From positions 7,191,252-7,255,251 of the forward strand of contig NC_062993.1 of the NCBI RefSeq assembly GCF_023078275.1: 64,000 bases of DNA, given 5' to 3'. Position numbers and translations under genes: made by a program. Below the pieces are notes generated by a model. That model did no database searches, had not been told where the DNA came from, and saw only the letters and a program-made list of their open reading frames with translations. Shown in pieces: positions 56,105 to 64,000 of this stretch; the first letter of the stretch is position 1; the number at the start of each line of letters is the position of its first letter. The stretch comes from Leguminivora glycinivorella (Eukaryota > Arthropoda > Insecta > Lepidoptera > Tortricidae).

Positions 56105-56235
56105 TATTGCAAATTAAATGCAACAAATCTAATCCTGTCAAACAGCATTGTGCAAAATTTCAAGGACAGGTGGTAGCAGATTTTTATGGGCGTGAAGAAC
56201 CATTAGAAACAAATTTGTCCATTGTGCTTTTAAGT
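56105..56235 (-). repeat. Inverted fragment of the copy A/B right flank
   Basis: On the minus strand: ACAAATTTGTTTCTAATGGT, TCTTCACGCCCATAAAAATC, ACCACCTGTCCTTGAAATTT, matching 51500-51600 and 55185-55290. A third, inverted copy of part of the segmental repeat. Confidence 0.75.
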
Positions 56236-56239
56236 AATA

Positions 56240-57085
56240 GTTTTCGGCACCGTGCACCGCCGCACTGTCTGTCTGACCATCGGTTCGACTAATCTATTGC
56301 GAGGTTTGTAGATGCATTCAAATCTTTGGAAAGCTTTGGTAGAAGTAGAAATCGTGCCAAAAACGTCTCCAACATTTCTTTTAGATTTTTTTATAATATT
56401 GATTTGAACGTGCAACCTAGGGCAATTATGCCATCAACCCCGACACTTTACTATTAGTCTAAGTATTAGCGTGAAATACTATTTGGAAAAGGCCTCCCCT
56501 TTCCCTTTCCTATTCTCCTTATGCTGAGCTGAATTCCACCAATTTTGTTGAATTATGCATCGAAGTCGTTTTTTTGGTCCGTGCCTCGACTAATTCTGGT
56601 CTGGAGACAGCTAGAAGTATTAAATTAAATATACCAAATGAACATCTGGCAGCCTTGGGTCCAACCGGTCAATAGTGGTCAATAGTTCTATCCTTAATGA
56701 GTCACCAGATGGCGCCCCAGTCACGCCACCCACTGATGTCAGAAAATCGCCGCCATTTCACGCCTCTCACACCTACTATTGTTCGGCTAACTTTCGGCAA
56801 TTCTGCGACCATTATTCGACTATTCCAAAACTATCGAAAGTTCTGTGAATGGCAAGTGATTTAAGATGGACCGTGAAATTGTGGAATTACTTTTCAAGTG
56901 GTCTTTTGTTAATGGACGAGGTTGGTGGTCAGTTGTTACAAGTAATCATCATAGCCTTTTGGCAAATTGAAGAAGTGGCGCTGATTGTCACAAATACACT
57001 TAATCTAAAGTCAGATTTTGGAATAAATAGTAGGTTATTATTTAAAATAGTAGAAATGATTAAAAACGTAATGTGGATTTGACAT
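56240..57085. other. Intergenic, no gene recognised
   Basis: AT-rich with one short open frame (56849-57082) lacking recognisable domains. Confidence 0.45.
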
Positions 57086-57089
57086 CTTT

Positions 57090-57245
57090 TTAGGGTTCCG
57101 TACCAAAAAGGTACAACAGGAACCCTTATGGTGCGACTCTGTCCGTCTGTCTGTCCGTCTGTCACATTCCTAAATATCTCGAGAACTACTAATGCTATCA
57201 ACTTGAAACTTGGAATAGTTGTGAACATTGTAAACCTCTACAAAT
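57090..57245 (+). repeat. AGGGTTCCGTA-family repeat, copy 4
   Basis: AGGGTTCCGTACCAAAAAGG, CAGGAACCCTTATGGTGCGA, GTCCGTCTGTCACATTCC, then AACTTGGAATAGTTGTGAAC. The most complete copy here. Confidence 0.8.
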
Positions 57246-57249
57246 AGAA

Positions 57250-57682
57250 AGTATAATTTTTTTTAAGTATATTAATTTTAATTGTAGAAAATGGCCAAAA
57301 TGAAAGGGGGGCAAACTGTAAATTTCAAGTTACTAGGTCAAGTGGGGTATCGTTGGAAAGAGCTCAAATTGAACGTAAATAAACTATTTTTATAATTTTT
57401 TTGTTGTGGAAAAAAAAAAGAATTTTGAAGGAAAATGTAAAAAAAATACCGTTCCCCCCCTTATCTCCGAAGTTTACCAACGAAAAATTATGAAAATTTT
57501 AGTAAACATTGGTTTTATGCTATATATTACAGGAAAAATATAATCGTGTTTGTATTTTGAATACTTTTTTTTTAATTCACAATAAACTTTTCAGATTTTT
57601 ACTTTCAATTTACCCACCCTTGCGGATGTATATCGTACTTAAAATTAATACGAGATGTTACGTAAACCATCTTCTGTCCAAT
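57250..57682. other. AT-rich stretch before the LTR element
   Basis: Contains AGTGGGGTATCGTTGGAAAG and TTATCTCCGAAGTTTACCAA, words I associate with repeated moth sequence. No gene. Confidence 0.4.
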
Positions 57683-57910
57683 TGTTGTGGATTGGAGAAG
57701 GACCAGGCAGAATAAAAAAATGTTAAAAATATAAAAATCCTCTATTCTGCCACAAAATACAAAATAGGAAATAGGATATCGGTTGCTCGATACGAGTTCA
57801 AAAACGAAAGTCACGAAGATGGCCAATGCGCAAATTAGAGCGCATATTTTAAGGCAGAGGTCGCTCCCGTCGCCGTAGTGATGGTTGAAACTTTGCGTTT
57901 AGTTCCAACA
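57683..57910 (-). repeat. 3' LTR of the BEL/Pao element (228 bp)
   Basis: On the minus strand starts TGTTGGAACTAAACGC and ends CCACAACA, with TGTTG/CAACA inverted termini. Confidence 0.85.
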
Positions 57911-57950
57911 TGCCCGCCCACGTTGAAAGCTTGGTCTTTCAACCGAGGAA

Positions 57951-59093
57951 TTACTTGTCGACTGGTAGTGGACATATCTTGCTGAACGCACGACGGATGA
58001 TCCCGGATGACGTCCTGATGTCGGCCACGCGACTGATGCCATCGGATCCAGGAATGACGTTGACGATTCTGCCGAGCTTCCATTTCAATGGAGGCAGGTT
58101 GTCGTCCTTAATAACGACCATGGTGTCGACTGCAAGTTGACCCTTGGCTTGCCTCCATTTAGTGCGCTCCTGAAGTTCAGAAACGTATTCCTTGTACCAG
58201 CGGACCCAGTAGTGTTGTCTTAATTGCTCAATCCTCTGGTACCGTGTTAGCCTCAAAGGAGGAATCTCTGTTAGACAGGGAGTCGGAAGAGCTGTAAGTG
58301 GTCGTCCGATCAAAAAGTGACCTGGAGTGAGTGGTAACAGGTCAGAAGGATCGCTGGTTAAAGGGGTAAGAGGCCTAGAATTTAAGATTGCCTCTATTTG
58401 ACACAGTGTCGTATATATCTCTTGGTATGTTAAGTGACAGTTACCTAGAACTCTAACTAAATGGTGTTTACAGGATTTCACCCCCGCTTCCCACAACCCA
58501 CCGAAGTGCGCTGAATATGGTGGAATAAAGTGAAACCTAATACCGTCATTTGCTGCAGACTCAGATAACGTCCTTGCATTCGTGCTAAGAAACCTTTTTA
58601 AATCGTTATACGCCCCGACAAACTGGGTTCCATTGTCGGAGTAAATGTCAGAAGGCAGTCCGCGGCGGCTAACGAATCGCTTTAACGACGCCATGTAACC
58701 TTCTGCAGATAAGTCACTGCATAATTCGAGGTGCACGCATTTAGTTTTAAAACACACGAAAATCACAATGTAGACTTTCATTGTTTGACTACCACGACCT
58801 TTGCGAGACGCGGCCAGTATCGGACCGGCATAATCTACGCCTACAACCTCGAACGGAAAGCCTGGTGTTACTCGCGGGGAGGGCAAGTTGCCCATGAGTG
58901 GCGCTATAGTCGCACCGCGCATGCGAGTGCATAGGACGCATTTGTAATACGTTGACCTAGCTTGGATACGACCACCGATTGGCCAATACGTAGATTTGAT
59001 ATATACTAGCATGGCTTGAGGTCCCGCGTGTAACAAAATTATATGAACCGAGTTAAAATATGTCACCGTTATAAAATGCCCTTTTGGCAAGAT
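57951..59093 (-). CDS. BEL/Pao integrase, separate frame
   Basis: About 380 residues overlapping the upstream frame by 20-odd bases and displaced by one base (-1). Zinc-binding HHCC (His16, His21, Cys51, Cys54), catalytic DDE residues Asp86 (VGVDYAGP), Asp152 (SDNGTQF) and Glu201 (GGLWEAGVK), then the DUF5641 tail (KWKLGRIVNVIPGSDG). The family normally has one long frame, so a one-base change near the A-run at 59108-59113 is likely; no classical slippery heptamer is evident. No initiator ATG at its start. Confidence 0.88.
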   Translation of the reverse strand: MLPKGHFITVTYFNSVHIILLHAGPQAMLVYIKSTYWPIGGRIQARSTYYKCVLCTRMRGATIAPLMGNLPSPRVTPGFPFEVVGVDYAGPILAASRKGRGSQTMKVYIVIFVCFKTKCVHLELCSDLSAEGYMASLKRFVSRRGLPSDIYSDNGTQFVGAYNDLKRFLSTNARTLSESAANDGIRFHFIPPYSAHFGGLWEAGVKSCKHHLVRVLGNCHLTYQEIYTTLCQIEAILNSRPLTPLTSDPSDLLPLTPGHFLIGRPLTALPTPCLTEIPPLRLTRYQRIEQLRQHYWVRWYKEYVSELQERTKWRQAKGQLAVDTMVVIKDDNLPPLKWKLGRIVNVIPGSDGISRVADIRTSSGIIRRAFSKICPLPVDK

Positions 59094-62000
59094 AGCTGGG
59101 TGCTTTTTGTCAAAGTTAAAGGCCCATTTCTAAGTCTACCGCCTACACGCATAAGTCCTTCAGAATCCACGAAAGGATCCAGTTTTGTAAGCGGGTCTTT
59201 GGCTTTGAGCATAGTCTTATTTTTAACATCGTCATATGAGTGAAATGATTCTATTTGTGCTAATTTTACTAATGTGTTCATAGCCGTCTGTAGCTCTGTA
59301 GTGCTAAGGAACCCTGAACGTTTAACACTACCTGGTCGCGCGTTGTTAACGAACCGTAAAACGTAAGCTGTGACACGTTTAAGTTTAGTAAAATTAGAAA
59401 ACTTCGTAAGTTTCAATTCTGATAAAGGTGATAGTGTGACATCGACCGCTACATGAGCCGTGATTACCTCAGCCTTAACCTCATCACTATCATTGCTCGC
59501 GTGGTGATTTTTGGGCCAGTCCTCTTCGTCATTACATAGGAATGCTGGACCATTCCACCAAATATCGGCAGCAGCAATAGACCCCGCGTCAAGTCCGCGT
59601 GAGACCAGATCGGCTGGATTGTCGTTAGTAGGTACGTGTCGCCAAGGCCAACCACCGGTGATTTCGAGTATATCAGCTACGCGATTTCGTACGAATACCT
59701 TAAGTTGGTTTGGTAGCATCCTAAGCCATCCTAAGACGATCATGGAGTCGGTCCAAAATGTGCAGCTGTCTGCTTTCATGCGAAGTGATGTTAGCGCTTT
59801 CTGGTAAAGCTGCGCTCCGATCAAAGCTCCGCACAATTCCGCACGGGGAATAGTTATCGGCCGGAGTGGCGCTACTCTACTTTTTGACATGAGTAACCGA
59901 GTAACTACTCCTGAACTAGTGATTGTGCGTACGTACAAACAAGCCCCGTACGCTGATTGAGACGCATCCGTAAAAATGTGGAATTCCACCCGCGATGCAT
60001 GAATTCCTATGACCCTACGCGGAATACGTAAGTGGTTTAACTCTGGTAGAGACGTGGTAATATTATGCCACTTGTTATAAATCTCTTGAGGCACTTCATC
60101 ATCCCAAGAGAGCTTTGAAAGCCATAAAAGCTGAAGCAGGATTTTGCCCTGTATTACAACTGGTGATAGAAGACCTAGAGGGTCGAATATCTTTGCTATC
60201 GTGGAAAGGATGTACCGCTTTGTTAACTTATCTGGGGTTTTCCCTAAATCGATGGTAAAGTACAAATCGTCAGTTCCACTTGTCCAACCTAGCCCTAACG
60301 TCTTACTCTCATCCAAGTTACCCAGATTAAGGTTTGTAGAGTCATCACTATGCTCATTTATGAGTCTAGGCTGATTTGAACGCCATTTGCGTAAATGCAT
60401 ACCGGCACTCTTAAGTACTGCGCTAACCTGAGCTATAATACTGGCAGCCTGTAGCTCAGTTTCAGACCCTGACAAAAAGTCATCCATGTAAAAATCATGG
60501 GCAATGATTTCAGCTAGCTGAGGCTCTGAGCATTCCAGTGCTAACTGTTTAAGACACCTAACAGCTAAGAACGGAGCACTAGCCGTACCGTAAGTGACCG
60601 TATTTAATTGATATGTGCACAAAGGATCAGATGGATCCTTGCGAAAAAGGATTTGCTGCAAATGCCTGTCGTCAGGGTGCACGACTATCCTTCTATACAT
60701 TTTCTCTACGTCAGCCGTGTACACGAAGCGATATTGTCTAAAACGCAACAAGATAGCTATGAGATCATCCTGAATCGTGGGTCCCACGTGCTGAATATCG
60801 TTCAGCGTTACTCCGGTTGACGTACGCGCACTAGCGTTGAACACGACACGACACTTTGTCGTGAGGCTAGAAAGCCGTAACACGCAGTGTTGAGGTAGAA
60901 AGTTTCCTACCTTTTCATCGGAAGTAACCTTGGACATGTCTCCCAAAGTCTCGTATTCATTCATAAACTCCATGTACATAATAGACTTCAATTGCGGCTG
61001 CCGTTCTAGTCTGCGCTCTAACGACAGAAAACATTGCCTAGCCCGCTCGTAAGAATCGCCCAACAAAGATGAAGGCTGCTTTAAAGGGTACCTAACCATA
61101 AACCTACCGTCCGGTAACCGAGAGGTATTTTTAACAAAATGTTCCTCGCAAGCCCGTTCATCGTTGGAATAATAAGCCGTCGCGGGTTTTATTGTGGCTT
61201 CATCTAACTTCCAAAAACGCGTCAATTCGTCGTCTTGATTATTTATTTGAACAAAGTTGCAACAAATATTTTTTGAATAATAATTATCCATACTAGGACC
61301 AGACACTACCCAACCTAACTTGGTCTCGTAAACCACGGGCTTGTTTCGTCCCAATTTAATCTTGTCCCTGCCTACTAATTCCCAAAAGACTTCGGCACCT
61401 AGAAGAATATCGATAGGGGCCGGCGTGTGGAACTTAGGATCCGCCAAGACTAAATGTTTAGGTATGTCCAACATTGATTCATTTACCTTATACATAGGTA
61501 AGTCGCATGTTACTTTTTGTACTACATAAAATGACAGTTTCATGCTAAAACTTTTGTCCAATAAAGATGAGAACTTAGCATTACATATTTTACCTACGTC
61601 TGACTTTATATCTTTAATGCCAGTTAAAGACGCAGCTATATCCCTAATAGGTAAGTTAAGTTTTTTACAAAAGTCAGCTCTAATAAAATTAGGTGAAGCT
61701 CCGTTGTCTAAGAATGCGCGTGCCATATGTGGTTTACCATCACGATCATATACTTGTACTAGAGCGGTAGACAGTATGACTTGCCCTTCGCCTGACTCGA
61801 CAGCCGGAAGGGCCGGCAACAACACGCCGCTACTAGCACTGCGACTGGGCCCAGGTTCATCATCGTCATGCTCACTAGGGTCGCTAGGACTCACTTCTAT
61901 GACTGGCATTGCTACGGGAGCCGTCGTCGGCAACATATCTATATGTAGAAGCGAGTTGTGACGTAATGAGCATTCTTTGCACGGACCACGCCTACAATAC

Positions 62001-63196
62001 TTTGCTATATGACCGGGTTTCAAGCAATTGAGACATACTTTCATCCCTTTAACCTTATCTGCGCGTTCTTTATTCGATAACGCGAGAAAGTCGGGGCACT
62101 CAAATAGCCAATGACCACGCTTACACAACGGACATTCATATGAAAAAAGTGGGCTACTCACAGTATTAGTTTGACGTTCATCTAGTCCTACGAAACACTT
62201 TTCCTTAACTTGTCGCACAGCGGAGCGCGCGTGCGCAGCGGAGGCAGCGCCGGCGCGAGCGGCGAGCGGCCAGGACGCGCGGCGCCCGGGCCCGTCCATC
62301 GCCATGGTTTCCAACAGATCCGCACGGTCGCTGAGGAAATGTATGATAGCATCGAAAGTAACTGTTTCGCAACTAGGCACAAACTCCTCCCACTCTCGTC
62401 TAGTAACATTGTCAAGTTTTTGACATATTATATAAACTAATAATGTATCCCAATGGGTGGTTGGTTCATCAAGGGTCGCTAACGCACGTATATTTTTACA
62501 TATCGTATCTATAAGATGCCTAATAGCTGTCGGCGACTCCTTGGTAATTGGGGTTAAATTAAATATGGCCTTAATATGATTATTCACCAATAACCGCTTG
62601 TTATTGTACCTATCGCATAATAACTGCCAGGCTATTTTATAGTTACTACTAGATAAGGCTAAGGATTGTACAATTATCGCGGCACTTCCTACTAATGAAG
62701 CCCGCAGATAATGAAACTTATTTACATCATCAATGGAGTCGTCATTATTAATTAAACTATCGAATGTGTCACGAAACTCAAGCCATGTATCATACGAGCC
62801 TCCAAACTTCGGTAAAGAAATGGTAGGTAACTTACATTTTACATGTGGATGGCGCCGCGTATTGTTGTCGGAACCCCCATCGCTAGGCGCGACCTTGGAA
62901 TGCATGGTTACCAATTCCTTAGCCGCCGCGACTGACGAGTAGTATAAATCCTCGAACTCAGACCTCTCGTCTAACTGGGCCTCGTCATCCTCTGCCATGT
63001 ACTCCAACTTGGTTTGAATTTCATCATACGTGTTGTAAACACATTCCAATTTAGCAATCCGAAGCTGAAGTTCCGTCACCTGAGCCGCACACAACACTTT
63101 TTCGGCTAACTCGCGTATGTAACCTGAAAATTTAGTTAATCGCGACTTAATATGACCCCTTTTTTTAATTAACTCTTTCATCACGGCTTCTGACAT
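59069..63196 (-). CDS. BEL/Pao Gag-protease-RT-RNase H polyprotein
   Basis: 1375 residues. Gag-like DUF1759 region about 120-300 (LPTISLPKFGGSYDTWLEF). Two zinc knuckles (CPLCKRGHWLFEC near 355, CLNCLKPGHIAKYC near 388). Aspartic protease about 475-640 with DNGAS (a D-N/T-G active-site variant) at 497. RT about 770-920 with TADVEKMYRR and the YMDD box at 903-906. RNase H from about 1070 (FTDAS, ... PRAEL). It ends at a stop where the frame departs from integrase. A GC-rich insert-like tract encoding RRASWPLAARAGAASAAHAR (residues about 305-325) interrupts the otherwise AT-rich gag. Needed for reverse transcription inside virus-like particles. Confidence 0.92.
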   Translation of the reverse strand: MSEAVMKELIKKRGHIKSRLTKFSGYIRELAEKVLCAAQVTELQLRIAKLECVYNTYDEIQTKLEYMAEDDEAQLDERSEFEDLYYSSVAAAKELVTMHSKVAPSDGGSDNNTRRHPHVKCKLPTISLPKFGGSYDTWLEFRDTFDSLINNDDSIDDVNKFHYLRASLVGSAAIIVQSLALSSSNYKIAWQLLCDRYNNKRLLVNNHIKAIFNLTPITKESPTAIRHLIDTICKNIRALATLDEPTTHWDTLLVYIICQKLDNVTRREWEEFVPSCETVTFDAIIHFLSDRADLLETMAMDGPGRRASWPLAARAGAASAAHARSAVRQVKEKCFVGLDERQTNTVSSPLFSYECPLCKRGHWLFECPDFLALSNKERADKVKGMKVCLNCLKPGHIAKYCRRGPCKECSLRHNSLLHIDMLPTTAPVAMPVIEVSPSDPSEHDDDEPGPSRSASSGVLLPALPAVESGEGQVILSTALVQVYDRDGKPHMARAFLDNGASPNFIRADFCKKLNLPIRDIAASLTGIKDIKSDVGKICNAKFSSLLDKSFSMKLSFYVVQKVTCDLPMYKVNESMLDIPKHLVLADPKFHTPAPIDILLGAEVFWELVGRDKIKLGRNKPVVYETKLGWVVSGPSMDNYYSKNICCNFVQINNQDDELTRFWKLDEATIKPATAYYSNDERACEEHFVKNTSRLPDGRFMVRYPLKQPSSLLGDSYERARQCFLSLERRLERQPQLKSIMYMEFMNEYETLGDMSKVTSDEKVGNFLPQHCVLRLSSLTTKCRVVFNASARTSTGVTLNDIQHVGPTIQDDLIAILLRFRQYRFVYTADVEKMYRRIVVHPDDRHLQQILFRKDPSDPLCTYQLNTVTYGTASAPFLAVRCLKQLALECSEPQLAEIIAHDFYMDDFLSGSETELQAASIIAQVSAVLKSAGMHLRKWRSNQPRLINEHSDDSTNLNLGNLDESKTLGLGWTSGTDDLYFTIDLGKTPDKLTKRYILSTIAKIFDPLGLLSPVVIQGKILLQLLWLSKLSWDDEVPQEIYNKWHNITTSLPELNHLRIPRRVIGIHASRVEFHIFTDASQSAYGACLYVRTITSSGVVTRLLMSKSRVAPLRPITIPRAELCGALIGAQLYQKALTSLRMKADSCTFWTDSMIVLGWLRMLPNQLKVFVRNRVADILEITGGWPWRHVPTNDNPADLVSRGLDAGSIAAADIWWNGPAFLCNDEEDWPKNHHASNDSDEVKAEVITAHVAVDVTLSPLSELKLTKFSNFTKLKRVTAYVLRFVNNARPGSVKRSGFLSTTELQTAMNTLVKLAQIESFHSYDDVKNKTMLKAKDPLTKLDPFVDSEGLMRVGGRLRNGPLTLTKSTQLSCQKGIL

Positions 63197-63949
63197 CTTT
63201 AATTGTACTTAATATTTACCTTCTTAGCACTTAAACACTTTATTTCACCATAAACACCAGCACAATAAACCAGGAACGTAAACTTAACCACTTTCTTATG
63301 AATTTAATCCTAATTATTCCAATGTTGTTTACTTAATGCAAGCCGGCTGAGTTATGGCGATAAATACCTATGGCGGCCGGGCGTCCCGTTAGATATAGCA
63401 AAAAACGTTATCAGCGCTCGGCCGATTTACCTATGCAATTTTAAAACTGAAGATTTATTTGAGTTTTAGGTATGATTTATTTGTATAGAAATCGTAAATA
63501 GGTAACGGTTATTGATTTAATGTATGTTTAAAATAGGTATTGGGTTTTAAAGGATAGGTGATTAATTGATTATCTTAATACGCTGTGTCAAATAGAAGAA
63601 TGTTTTAGAAAATAGGTATTTGTAGAATTTAGGATGGTAATTAAGGAACGGACTCACTTTTAGCTCTTCTTAACCTGTTCACTCCTTATGGACGTCGTCG
63701 AATACGGAATAATGATATGGGTCGTCGTATCCGGAATATAGGTAGAACAGTTGAGCACTTCGTAGCTGGATGAAGAAATAGCCGCCTCGGGATACTTCTA
63801 GCTGCACTCCTCACTGGAAAGCCGGTATGTTGGATGGGCAGGAAATATTCCACACGATGCGTTTCTCCTTTGTCTCAGCCGCAATGGAGGCCCTTGGTCC
63901 TTAATAGCTCGTAGCTCGCTGATTCCAAATTATCTGGCATCGAAGACCA

Positions 63950-64000
63950 TGTTGTGGATTGGAGAAGGACCAGGCAGAATAAAAAAATGTTAAAAATATA
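63950..64000 (-). repeat. 5' LTR of the BEL/Pao element, cut by the window edge
   Basis: Plus-strand TGTTGTGGATTGGAGAAGGA and the next 31 bases equal 57683-57733. Confidence 0.85.

Larger units (their letters stand above)
57683..64000 (-). mobile_element. BEL/Pao LTR retrotransposon, nearly complete
   Basis: Minus-strand element with gag-protease-RT-RNase H in one frame and integrase in another. The 3' LTR is 57683-57910. The 5' LTR begins at 63950 and leaves the window; its 51 visible bases are identical to the other LTR, so the insertion is young. The primer site starts TGGTCTTCGATGCC directly inside the 5' LTR (63949 downwards). A purine-rich GGGCGGGCA precedes the 3' LTR. 63197-63949 is the untranslated leader. 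Target duplication cannot be checked because the right end is outside. Confidence 0.93.

Overview
The window looks like nuclear DNA of a moth or butterfly. It is AT-rich, has compact intron-containing genes with GT-AG splice sites, and carries TTAGG-like telomeric motifs, tRNA-derived SINEs, RTE/R1-type LINE remnants, many fold-back MITEs and a BEL/Pao LTR retrotransposon. Assignment to Lepidoptera is inference from repeat style; assignment to insects is firmer.

Layout. 1-21.2 kb is the 3' half of a gene for the RNA helicase MLE/DHX9 (plus strand; 13 exons, first at 3578; the amino-terminal half lies to the left of the window). Its introns hold fold-back elements and, unusually, repeated copies of exon ends. 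A 144-bp unit made of the last 95 coding bases of one exon plus its splice donor and 49 bases of intron is present 29 times in tandem without visible differences, and a 1.5-kb hAT-type element sits inside unit 13. The next exon has three older extra copies of its own 3' end and donor. The terminal RGG-rich exon appears to have a one-base frame change.

21.9-28.6 kb is the conserved gene-dense part: roadblock dynein light chain (minus), a ZAD-C2H2 zinc-finger protein (minus), mitochondrial ribosomal protein S10 (plus, divergent from the zinc finger) and a TMEM216-like ciliary transition-zone protein (minus). These are unrelated housekeeping genes and do not form a pathway.

28.9-42.9 kb is mostly repeats: fold-backs, a truncated sulfotransferase fragment, a 27-bp minisatellite with 189-bp higher-order structure, and an R1-type reverse transcriptase fragment inserted into short units carrying three telomere-like CCTAA repeats. 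43.0-45.3 kb holds a tandem pair of intronless secreted-protein genes with conserved TATA boxes. Their Cys-His arrangement recalls deamidase-type bacterial toxins. The second copy is frameshifted.

47.7-56.2 kb is a duplicated repeat region (copy A, copy B and an inverted fragment) built around a 120-bp satellite that stays open in one frame. 57.7-64.0 kb is a nearly complete BEL/Pao retrotransposon on the minus strand, with a frameshift between RNase H and integrase; its right LTR runs off the window.
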